Assembly: GCA_041917295.1 (NCBI GenBank)
Contig: JAYRXX010000057.1
Coordinates: 62,001 to 126,000, forward strand
Length of the DNA: 64,000 nt
From: JADKHR01 sp041917295
GTDB lineage: Bacteria > Elusimicrobiota > Elusimicrobia > FEN-1173
Reading direction: 5' to 3'
The notes under the pieces were generated by a model. That model made no database searches and was not told where the DNA came from. It worked only from the letters and a program-made list of their open reading frames with translations. The translations under genes and the position numbers were made by a program. This document shows positions 29,001 to 35,900 of the stretch, piece after piece; the first letter of the stretch is position 1; every line of letters starts with the position of its first letter.

Positions 29001-29918
29001 GTGAAGGCCGAAGCGCGGTTTACGGCAGGGTGGGAATTTGCGGTGCATTGGCTAGCGCCCTTTATCTTGACTTACTGGGCCGCGGTGGGGGCTATCCTGT
29101 TGGGTGTTCCTCTCTCGCCGGAATTAGTGACCACACTATCGACGCCCCTTTGGGGCAAGGTGTTCCAATTGGCACACGGCCAGAGAGCGCCACCGGAGTG
29201 GTTTACCTACCTGCTCACAGTGACATACGGGTTTGCGGCGTTGTATTGGTTCACAGGGGATGCGTTCCTTGGTGTGCTGATGGCGGTGTTGGGATGGGGA
29301 GGGCATGGGCTCTTCGATCAGCGGGCGCTTTCTAATGAGAAGGCTTCCGTCATATTAAGAAACGTTGACAGCCATCCCCTGGTTTTGGATGTCAACAGCA
29401 TTGACAGGCTCGTCCTCACACACAGCGATGCCAAATCCCGGCGGGTTGCAATTGACGGGAAAGGGTCCGTTTTGGTGTTCGCCGACAAAAAAAACTTTTT
29501 GACGAATGAAGCAAGAGCCAACATGGCCCGCTTGATGAGGATTAATCCAAACATATTGTTGGTTACGGACGGCACAGATGTTCAAATCCCTGAAATATCT
29601 CCAGAACGAGTCCTAGCCATTCCCGAAGCGTTCACGGTTCCCGGGGGGCGGGTTCCCCCTGTTGGGCGCGAAGGCGTTTACTTGGAAAGGGTTCTTCGGT
29701 CCGAGTCGATTAACACCATTTGGAATCAGGGGACGGTTTCGTTTTATCACTCCTCCAACATTGAATTACTTTTGCCGGCGGGAGCGGATACTCGTTTAAC
29801 AAATGCGGTGAATAACGCGTGGGTCCTCCTGGACCTATTCAGATCCATGCTCCCCGCATCAAAGGTTCGTTGGAAAGAAGTTGACAAAGTCCTACGGTCC
29901 ATTGCCCGGGCGGCATAA
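23025..29918 (+). CDS. Giant exported protein 2: ChaN/Tiki-like domain, membrane segments, HExxH zincin-like segment and ROK kinase domain
   Basis: This is 2297 residues from an ATG at 23025. A signal peptide (AAVFAAVYLFSNGVFVHA) is followed by ETNFWAERS. The N-terminal domain has HIQDVHMNEDAQKN, ALEGAWG, GIDDKDHYTAH and TGGFHAEGM (~residue 491). Several hydrophobic helices fall between ~560 and ~875. H1187-E-R-A-H1191 is a zincin-type HExxH motif with acidic residues downstream (EQESEAKTN); protease activity is inferred. Residues ~1600-1960 form a ROK sugar-kinase domain: AVDIGGTGIAVAVV, GVGAPGRYIP, AVNNDAVAQF, LGGGFAEV, LGGSVPQGK. It is plainly homologous to the free kinase at 47531. Further hydrophobic helices (~2000-2100) precede a C-terminal region that I do not recognise. 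The stretch 25680-27700 looks more AT-rich than its surroundings. Confidence 0.8.
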   Translation: MKPPVGRSVAAVFAAVYLFSNGVFVHAAETNFWAERSKVSRARQSGTLQASASAVRQAYSLTPLALHPVSSALTSDIKSTLSPPFIEKHKELFELLNPAHGTMRRVSFPAQGDSPSPVILHIQDVHMNEDAQKNISRVVHSLTTRGVATTVALEGAWGDINLTPFQTFPHRQAVTMAADYLLKTNEISGPVYAGMVGNGRYVGIDDKDHYTAHVDAYKQSAPRQDLIKARLADEAQSLTQKKARVFTGALLQLDQTVERYRTGAVRLGDYVETMAQSSGLSETRSSNAPIHKFLTALRYERTIDFKQVEKERKVVIEKLIERLTEHEISRLTAESNAYRVGQVRYGDFYGSLRDLCQRSGIRLSAFPAMDEYINYVLAADGINVENLLEEIMILERRAFEFLATTPEQRRLVDESRRLFLTQKLVDFGLTPTEWREYRERQPPPADQASLLKSLDLSSFEDFYRQADARDGAMARSTMEVASSSVTLLVTGGFHAEGMAKHLTEAGATVISWVPKIENLDTTQGSAYLSVFNQEKTPLEILMQGEKLFLAKEPISSTTLKVRAGVSTVIAALSLAGNALGVDPQALYSSLGCVGVLSVANEFIRGQYKARVVVGDHGFDYSGSVGQGMIQDFSEVPSLSKTRTYSRHYFPTLFGLVFVGAMGLAPPWLLFGVGIIVFRMERQKGGVKLSWGGRGFLLAVRAVPEALFHFIDRAYERTFLNTQPHGKEPLVTKPAYRWQIAREALYFLTLGAGAIVGHGLAVFLGMTGDGLSIFQLIGAMGGVSLGGTALFRRHTENARALLYRLGIIRSPENYRWDVALVLATTAVGALLIFSGISLTGTAAGMHFGYMEILSASLVAVLTAGFIIHPRLNLAMISRGRAHGMADLPPERSHKSLPVDEFQGYVPNFEIVSFPIDITLGVSMGKEVQEILILTSNYLSDVTQLYFPGSIDLNTPYQDHIGRYKSPGLWNQETRNKHNELKTRFINSVLSLPAEARQLILGPDSLPVGEIDPDRFLLLSLRRYLALYGILVQSESALIPDPNSGEIIDTVHFLTFFQVKKMEKETREVWGRPVSAQVVVPGDRLRLEGMAPLPLVPLGKEYASNGVIVISPDAIQKKAQLFQQYLNISAQLPNTRLGNSAPIYRFFEGFSRKSIPPAIALTMECIRRLKDEKGGGNFSDAVLMADLDHERAHIAQSSYRYIPAPHREIGSSLRPFLEQESEAKTNREIDARLYSLRNNPLIVIALEMIPEMDAPDKVQPPYRGNYTRILAEIKTVVKNNLSAYGVQSVKDHPGLLPHFTWMAILLRISENKSLWASLIDEVHRNLVRELNPGGVGTDPTASHIPPRPEARENLERTYATFGPDLEKRELDLSTTGDALVAAQFVAGDGSAEEIYPGGEDLTRELESVVAGVRNIIVTGGLIPEDYVDLYDRAVFHSSLHVFRRVSNEQANEEQIDLAESATKKAAEGVDAWNLVFEQVVINNNTLVALGFVDGETAGLSAVRDRVAERVDDGLEKKRTRIIGISLGRFKKSLPPEILQEIQGYLASRNPKGTLLGKTTVDKIVVFTHRGPHFHTTPLSVHRVINLRAQGPISNQSPILAVDIGGTGIAVAVVGANGDIIAHEKQNTPQVEPETFFRQVADLILKARQQAEAKGHRVSNRVGVGAPGRYIPGEGGRMVVAPGSAPQMGEIPGQFDGICPQALLEKHLPGMTVAVNNDAVAQFASQLNRLLQAPVGQSLHGAKVAYVGPGTSLGGGFAEVGSDGQMNFRTDGHIFDLVVERGMILEGKAGDRGFRLPTSGIAMDVFSGNGIAGLMQGVDTALENEGGSPVFSHLGVPNGRLLNQLLANEIGDRAVHGAAEEVARFVGESLGRIMEKIFLGEIEKATPNAEWSEEDKGFVRGTTRFLLGGSVPQGKLGEIIQEQALKYLKAKQSDVKFTILRSAAASKEAGLEGAAILARMEGKNNEGQSPPAQTPLTRWVWNHLRPVLPMAWRDSVKAEARFTAGWEFAVHWLAPFILTYWAAVGAILLGVPLSPELVTTLSTPLWGKVFQLAHGQRAPPEWFTYLLTVTYGFAALYWFTGDAFLGVLMAVLGWGGHGLFDQRALSNEKASVILRNVDSHPLVLDVNSIDRLVLTHSDAKSRRVAIDGKGSVLVFADKKNFLTNEARANMARLMRINPNILLVTDGTDVQIPEISPERVLAIPEAFTVPGGRVPPVGREGVYLERVLRSESINTIWNQGTVSFYHSSNIELLLPAGADTRLTNAVNNAWVLLDLFRSMLPASKVRWKEVDKVLRSIARAA

Positions 29919-30202
29919 GGGCTTCACCGGCTTAGCCTTTCTCCCTCCCCCGGCACAATCAAGCCCTGGCGTTTCCAACTGTCCAAGTTATTTCGGCATG
30001 CCGGGTTCACATGGGCTCAACTCTCTGTCCTGTCGCGTTGAAAACGGGACAGAGGAAGGGAAAAGGGGACAGGATTCAGCGCCGGTCTAAATTTTAGATG
30101 AGTTCTTTCTGGAAGGTTTCAAAAGAAGGAGGAGGAAAGTTCCTTTCCACCCGGTGTTCCCGATAAAATAAAGCTGTAATCTTGATGGGGAGGTGAAACC
30201 CC
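29919..30202. other. Intergenic region after giant gene 2, nothing firm
   Basis: The gap between giant 2 and the ATPase at 30516 is about 600 bp. This first part contains no gene I can support. It has short inverted repeats (GGAAAG/CTTTCC near 30140) but no clear terminator. The rest of the gap holds the relic at 30203, a palindrome at 30366 and the operator at 30485. Confidence 0.4.
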
Positions 30203-30298
30203 ATGAAAAGACGAAAGACGTGCCGCGTCTGCGGCGAGCTGTTCCACCCGTATAGCCGATCCCATCGACGACAAAAAGTCTGTTCAAAGGAATCCTGA
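30203..30298 (+). pseudogene. Truncated small cysteine-rich (zinc-ribbon-like) protein gene
   Basis: An ATG preceded by GGGGAGGTG opens a 31-codon frame: MKRRKTCRVCGELFHPYS, then a KVCSKES block, then TGA. In the same frame QAQRN follows the TGA. In the related relic at 40406 the matching place reads CDKEPCQTWRRR, so the TGA replaces the codon for a fourth cysteine. The C-x2-C pattern suggests a zinc ribbon. Similarity is lost after a few codons. I read it as a nonsense-truncated member of a small repeated gene family; a genuine 31-residue peptide is possible. Confidence 0.5.
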
Positions 30299-30365
30299 CA
30301 GGCGCAGCGGAATATTTCCCACATTTGCGCGGTTTATAGTTCCCCAGTTCACGCAGTTTTAGATT

Positions 30366-30381
30366 CCCCAAACGTTTGGGG
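30366..30381. repeat. 16-bp perfect palindrome CCCCAAACGTTTGGGG
   Basis: Fully self-complementary with no spacer, in the intergenic region upstream of the ATPase gene. It may be a binding site or a remnant of the decayed gene; no partner copy was seen in the window. Confidence 0.5.
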
Positions 30382-30484
30382 CGACCCGCGCCATGAACCG
30401 ATGCTCTGCGCCCGGCCTGTGCTCCCTCCTACTGCAAAGCCCGGGTTTAATAAAATGATCTTGCGATTTATTGTATTATAACTT

Positions 30485-30517
30485 ATGATATAAATATGTC
30501 GCTTATTTATATATCAT
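30485..30517. promoter_or_regulatory. AT-rich inverted repeat at the start of the intact COG1373 ATPase
   Basis: ATGATATAAATA (30485-30496) faces TATTTATATATCAT (30504-30517), an inverted repeat with a 2-bp bulge. The second arm includes the first two bases of the ATG at 30516. This is the third example here of a palindrome at the start codon of such an ATPase. Confidence 0.55.
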
Positions 30518-31670
30518 GTTTAATAGACTAATAAAAATATTAAACACCAACAGTTTTTTTCTGTTCGGGCCACGTGGAACAGGAAAAACATTATATCTTA
30601 ATTCGTTTTTACCCCGGGGAGTAACGCATCGCATTGACCTATTGGACCTGGACCTCCAACAAAGGTATGAGTTGACACCACGGGCCTTTTCGAGCGAGCT
30701 CCGTGAGCTACCGGTCGAAATCAAATGGGTTTTTATAGACGAAATTCAAAAGGTGCCTCAGCTTCTTGATGTTGTTCACCAGGAAATCGAACGGGGACGT
30801 TTTCTCTTCGGCTTGACAGGGTCGAGCCCACGAAAACTGAAACGGGGAGGTGCAAATCTCCTGGCGGGTCGAGCGTTCATCAACCATCTCTTTCCTCTAA
30901 CCCACAGGGAACTGGGAGATGTTTTCTCCCTGGAAAACGCCCTTCGGTGGGGAACGCTTCCAAAAGTATTTTCACTTGATGATGTTGAGGCGCGCAAAGA
31001 ATACCTGCGCGGATATGCCCACACCTATCTGCAGGAAGAAATTATCCAGGAACAGGTGATCCGAAAACTGCCCCCCTTCCGCCGATTTTTATCGGTTGCC
31101 GCCCAAATGAATGGCCAACCCATCAACTATTCGAAGTTGGGGCGTGACATCGGTGCCGGGGTTGTGTCGGTTCAGGCCTATTACCAGATCCTGGAGGACA
31201 CACTTTTGGGGTTTCGTTTGGAACCCTTTCATGAATCCCTGCGCAAACGCCAATCGGGCCGATCCAAGTTTTATTTTTTTGACATCGGGGTGCAGCGGGC
31301 CCTGTTCAACCTTCTCAACATTGATCTGGCTCCAGGGACATTCGCTTTTGGTCAGGCCTTTGAACACTTCATTGTCAACGAAATGATTCGTCTGTCAAGC
31401 TATGGGCGCAGAGACTACCAGTTCTCCACATTTGCGACACCCGACGCGGAAATTGATCTGGTCATCGACCGGCCAGGCCTTAAACGAGCGTGGGTGGAGA
31501 TCAAGTCCACCGACCGAGTCACTCCGGAAGATGTTCGCACACTCAACCAAATTGGCCCCATGGCCGGCGAAAGCGAGTTGTATTGCCTCTCCCGCGATCC
31601 CCTTCCTCAGAAAATTGGCGCGACGCAGTGCCTCCCTTGGGAAAAGGGATTGGTTGAACTCGGACTGTAG
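30516..31670 (+). CDS. COG1373-type AAA ATPase (DUF4143 family), intact
   Basis: This 384-residue protein is the complete member of the family seen also at 1-656 and 21777. Walker A is GPRGTGKT (~residue 21), Walker B WVFIDEIQ (~73), followed by GLTGSSPRKLKRGGANLLAGRA. The C-terminal part carries FYFFDIGVQRALFNLL and a PD-(D/E)XK-like block, AEIDLVIDRPGLKRAWVEIKS, whose D, E and K residues are in nuclease-like order. Whether it cuts DNA is unknown; many family members are annotated only as ATP-binding proteins. It has no Shine-Dalgarno site and is preceded by its own inverted repeat. Confidence 0.88.
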   Translation: MFNRLIKILNTNSFFLFGPRGTGKTLYLNSFLPRGVTHRIDLLDLDLQQRYELTPRAFSSELRELPVEIKWVFIDEIQKVPQLLDVVHQEIERGRFLFGLTGSSPRKLKRGGANLLAGRAFINHLFPLTHRELGDVFSLENALRWGTLPKVFSLDDVEARKEYLRGYAHTYLQEEIIQEQVIRKLPPFRRFLSVAAQMNGQPINYSKLGRDIGAGVVSVQAYYQILEDTLLGFRLEPFHESLRKRQSGRSKFYFFDIGVQRALFNLLNIDLAPGTFAFGQAFEHFIVNEMIRLSSYGRRDYQFSTFATPDAEIDLVIDRPGLKRAWVEIKSTDRVTPEDVRTLNQIGPMAGESELYCLSRDPLPQKIGATQCLPWEKGLVELGL

Positions 31671-31678
31671 TTGGGGTT

Positions 31679-31684
31679 TATAAT
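31679..31684 (+). promoter_or_regulatory. -10 element of the LacI-family gene
   Basis: A consensus TATAAT lies 16 bp before the ATG at 31701, partly downstream of the ATPase stop codon. The -35 is not clear; a TTGAAC lies 19 bp upstream. Confidence 0.5.
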
Positions 31685-31700
31685 TTGGGAAAATGAGACC

Positions 31701-32768
31701 ATGTCGAAATCCGATCGCCATCCGATCAATAGGCCTGTGCAAATTGTTGATATGGCCCGGATGCTCAACGTTTCCCACTCAACGGTATCGCGGGCACTGG
31801 ACCCCGAAAGACAAAACTTAATATCGGAAGAAGTTCGCAGGAAAGTGGTCGAGTTGGCGGACCGTTTGAATTATCGCCCACGGTGGATGGGAAAAGCCAT
31901 GGTGTCGAGTCACTCGCGAACCATCGGTCTACTCATCCCCGCCATTTTGGAATCGATCTTTTTTCAAGAACTGATAGTCAAATCGCTGATGGGGGTCCAT
32001 GACGTTCTGGAATCTTTTCCCCGCTACACCAGCCGAATCCACATTTTGCCGGTTCGCAGTCCGATGACCTGGCCGGATTCCCGCGTTTTTGAAGAAGGGC
32101 TTGATGGATTGCTTGTCTCCGGACTGTGCGGGCCCTACATAAAAGATTTCGCCCCCTTCCCCGATCGCGTGCGCGCCTTTTGGAATAAACCGGTCGTGTT
32201 CTTAAACCTGGAATTTCAGCTGGGGAAAGGTGTCAACATCGTTGGGTTCGACAATCAGCAGGCGGCCTATCTGGGAACCACCCATCTTATTGAGCGCGGT
32301 CATCGCGCCATCGCTTACTTGGATGGAGGCGGCCATTTTGAGGAATCCATCCGACGAAAAAAAGGGTATCTCTCCGCCCTCCACGACCGTCTCATCCCGG
32401 TAAAAAAAGAGCTCATCCAGGACAGCTTCCCGGACGAAAAAGGCGGTTTCCAGGCCGTGCGTCGTCTCTTTCAAAAAGTTCGGACCCCGCCCACCGCCAT
32501 TTTTGCATGGGACGACGAAACAGGCATCGGAGCGATCCGCGCCCTGGAAACCCTCGGAAAACGGTGCCCAGGCGATGTGGCTATTTTGGGTTTCGATGGT
32601 CTGCGCATTGGCGAGTACGTTCGACCTCGGCTCACGACGGTGGCCCAGCCGTTGCGAGAAATCGCTCGAGAGGGGACCGCGATGCTTATCGATCTCATCG
32701 AAAAAAAAATCAAAGGCCCCGCCTTTAAAATGGTCCCCGGGACACTCATCGTTCGAGAATCCACCTGA
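31701..32768 (+). CDS. LacI/GalR-family transcription regulator
   Basis: I start at the ATG at 31701 (355 residues), just after a consensus -10. The N-terminal DNA-binding domain reads IVDMARMLNVSHSTVSRALDPE, with the hinge at LADRLNYRPRWMGKAMVSSHSRTIGLLIP. The sugar-binding part has the usual VNIVGFDNQQAAYLGTTHLIERGHR and AILGFDGLRIGEYVRPRLTTV blocks. LacI-family proteins repress or activate carbohydrate genes in response to a sugar ligand. It is immediately upstream of giant gene 3 and close to a 17-bp palindrome at 32821, so local control of the giant gene is plausible. The polysaccharide genes elsewhere in the window are other candidate targets. Confidence 0.92.
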   Translation: MSKSDRHPINRPVQIVDMARMLNVSHSTVSRALDPERQNLISEEVRRKVVELADRLNYRPRWMGKAMVSSHSRTIGLLIPAILESIFFQELIVKSLMGVHDVLESFPRYTSRIHILPVRSPMTWPDSRVFEEGLDGLLVSGLCGPYIKDFAPFPDRVRAFWNKPVVFLNLEFQLGKGVNIVGFDNQQAAYLGTTHLIERGHRAIAYLDGGGHFEESIRRKKGYLSALHDRLIPVKKELIQDSFPDEKGGFQAVRRLFQKVRTPPTAIFAWDDETGIGAIRALETLGKRCPGDVAILGFDGLRIGEYVRPRLTTVAQPLREIAREGTAMLIDLIEKKIKGPAFKMVPGTLIVREST

Positions 32769-32820
32769 CCAACAATCCCATCGATCGGACGTCACGTTCC
32801 CCGTCGGATGGATCGTTCCC

Positions 32821-32837
32821 AATGCACAGCGTGCATT
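32821..32837. promoter_or_regulatory. Palindrome AATGCAC-N3-GTGCATT upstream of giant gene 3
   Basis: Seven-base perfect arms flank a 3-bp centre, immediately upstream of direct-repeat promoter 3 and 52 bp after the LacI-family gene. Its size and symmetry suit a LacI-family operator, but the usual central CG is absent. Confidence 0.4.
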
Positions 32838-32840
32838 AAA

Positions 32841-32895
32841 TTTACAATTCCGATACAACTCCTTCCCTCTTGCGGTAGGTCCGACCTGCTACGCT
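32841..32895 (+). promoter_or_regulatory. Direct-repeat promoter 3 (giant gene 3)
   Basis: TTTACA at 32841-32846 is followed 11 bp on by a degenerate ATACA at 32853-32857. TACGCT at 32890-32895 starts 37 bp after the second repeat, and the ATG at 32902 follows after six bases. Weakest match of the six but identical spacing. Confidence 0.6.
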
Positions 32896-32901
32896 CTGGG
32901 C

Positions 32902-35900
32902 ATGGACCTCTACAGTTCGCATCCCGTTTTCCGAAGAGCCGTTGCGATCGGCATGTCATTCCTTGTTGGGGCTCTTCAATACGCCCCCCTCCAGGCGGAA
33001 TCCTCTTTTTGGGAATCCCGCCGAACGGCCGTGCAGCGGAGGGCCGCTCCCCCTCGTGTCCTGTCCGTCTCCGCCGGGAGGGAAGGGATCCTTCCCCTGG
33101 GAAGAGAGAAGGTAGATCCTTCTTCTCTTCTTGGTCTTCGCCGAGTCTCGCCTTTGGGATCCGCCCTCTCTTTCAACGATAGGAATCCGCCGACCCTCTC
33201 ACAAAGACAAAGAAAGACTGTCTATCTTATTCAAGATATTCACCAAAACGCTCAGGCCCAGGGAAATATTGCCCGCGCTATCCAATCCCTTATCGAAAAG
33301 GGAGGAATGGACTTCATTGCTCTTGAAAGCGCCTTCGGTCCCATTGACCTTTCCCGGTTTGCCCGCTTCCCGGACCAAGAATCAGTTCAGGAAGCGGCCA
33401 ATTACCTGATGGGCCAAAACCGAATTTCTGGTCCTGTTTTGGCCGTGTTCTCCAGCTCCTCCCCAGTGCCGCTGATCGGGGTGGATGATAAAGACCACTA
33501 TCGAGCGAACGTGGATGCCTACCGGCAATCTCTTCCAGACTCAACAAAAATCAAAGCCCGTTGGGCACAGGCCAAACAATCCCTTCAAGAACAACAAAAG
33601 AGCGTTTTTAACAGTCGGCTGGCCGCGTTCGATGGTAAGGTCCAGGCATATCAGGACGGTCCTCTGTCTCTGGGCGACTACATCGAATCCGTTCCCATTC
33701 CCATTGATTCGGGGTTCCCCCAGGTAGCCAAGTTTATCGAGGCCCACCGCCGTGAGAAAAAAATCGATTTCAAGCGGGTGGAAACGGACCGAGCTTCCTT
33801 GGTTCGTGAATTGGCGGACCGGCTGACTCCGAATCAGTATTCATCATTGGTTGATCTCGGCGCGGCTTATCGGGAGGGAAGGATTCGCTACGCCGGGATC
33901 TACACGCACCTCTCGGCCCTATGCCGGGACGCGTCCATCAACCTCACACGCTACCCCGCTCTCAATGAATACATCCGATATGTGGTTTTGGCCGACGGGA
34001 TCGACGCCGAAAGGTTGTTCAATGAAATCCATCGCCTGGAAAAGAAGGCCTACGACGCGCTGGCCGTAACTCCAGCGGAGAAAAGCCTTGTAAAAGAGGC
34101 CCGCTCCCATCGTTTAACCGGAAACCTCCTCGACTTTTCGTTAACTCGGGAAGAATGGGACGAATACGAACGTGTGGCCAATTCCTTGGATGCTCCGGAG
34201 AGACAGCCTTTTGAATCCTTTTATCGAGAAGCCCTGGCCCGGGACCTGGCCATGAGCCGTAACCTCCTTGCTCTTTTTGAATCCCGTGACGCCTCAAAGG
34301 CGGTCCTAGTGTCGGGCGGATTTCATTCCCGTGGGATCGAAGAGCGCTTGAAGTCGGCCGGCCTGGAGGTCATCACCTATGCTCCGCAAATTGACCGGAT
34401 TGATTCCGACGCGGAAACCGCGCTCAGCGTTTTTTCACGGGAGAAATCCCCGCTTGATACCCTCTTCCGGGGCCAAACGCTGTTTCTGGCGGCTCCGCCC
34501 ATTACTCCGGAAGTTCGCGACATCACACTCCCTCTTCTCACGGCGGCGCGACGGCACGCCCTGCAGTCCGCACAGGCGCTACGATCTCAACCAGAGGGCA
34601 CCGTGCGTTCCGACTTCTTTTCGCTTTCCAGTCACCCGGACGCTCCGAAATCAGTTGTGCGGGCCCATCGGCTTCCGGAAAACCAGGTCGGTATTGAAGT
34701 GACATCAGCCGGTCAAACCGTTTCCCTGTTGGTTCAGTTCAAGGGGGCCAAATATAAAATAGTCGCTGATAGGGCCTTTCGGCTTGGGGAGGAACGGACC
34801 CTGGAACAGGGACGTCGCTTGTTTGGTTCGATCTTTTCACACTCTGTCCTGGAAAAAATTGTGCGTTCGGGATTCGCTCCCCTTGTGGAATGGAGCGTAT
34901 TCACCCGGGCGTTTCTCGTCAATCACCATCCCGCCACGTTCGAGGAGTGGATGGACATGATGTCGATCCGGCATCAAATCTTGTCGGGCGCACTGGGGGG
35001 AGCTCTGGTGGGGATCCTCCTCGTCCTGTTATTCCCCGCCGGACCCGCGGTTAATTTTTCTGTTGTTGTCGGGGGGGCGTTAGTGGGAAAAATATTGATT
35101 CAATCAGCACTCAACGCCGTTCGTCATAGTTTGGGTCTTGCCACGGCGACAGAATCCATGCCGGGTCATTTGTCCGATCCGGCGGCTGTTGAGCGCGGCC
35201 AACGGATTAATCAAAATTCCGCCTCCCTGGACAAAGAACTTATGTTCGCATGGGACGAAAAAATGGCGTCAGGTCAAGTGTTTAAATTTAACTTAAAAGA
35301 TGTGGTGTGGCTCTCTCTCGATCGGTTTCGGAAGGTTTTCAATCCTGGCCGGGCCGGAAAACGGCCTCGCCAAATGGACATTGCTGAACTCAATCAACCC
35401 TTCAACCCGGACACCTTCCACTTCGACAGTCCGAAGATGAACCCCGCTGAATTGCTGGCTGAAGGAGTGGATGTCAACGGAGTCGAAACGGATTATGTGG
35501 CCAACGTCAACCCTTTGAAACAGGGCCACTTTCTTATCACGCCGCAACGGCGGAGCCGGCATAATCAATCCTTCTCCCGGATGGCGGCCCTGGTGGCCCT
35601 GGGGACGATCGCGATGTTCGGGCACCGTCTCAAAATCGGTTACAACAGCGTCGGGGCTTTCGCTTCCATCAATCACCTTCACCTTCAAGGGGTGCCTTAT
35701 GACGTCGGGGACCAGATGCCTGTGGAAAGGGAGTTTGCCAACCCCCAAAGAAGAACACTCCTCCGGTCCGACGGCGGACTCCAGCTTTGGCAATTCACCC
35801 AATGGCCGATCAAAGGCGATGTCCTCACCGGGCGAGACCAAATCGCCCTGGCAGACCGGTTGGCCGAAATGACGGATGTTCTGCAAAAGGAAAATCAACC

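Noticed and set aside
30140..30156. GGAAAG/CTTTCC inverted repeat as a terminator for giant gene 2
   Set aside because: It is more than 200 bp after the stop codon, has a 6-bp stem and lacks a T-run.
30296..30298. TGA as a selenocysteine codon in the small cysteine-rich frame
   Set aside because: It replaces a cysteine codon, which is suggestive, but no selenocysteine-insertion hairpin is evident just downstream and the sequence after it decays.
32503..32901. N-terminal extension of giant gene 3 over the LacI gene
   Set aside because: The frame is open but encodes no signal peptide or conserved sequence; the promoter and the ATG at 32902 explain the start.
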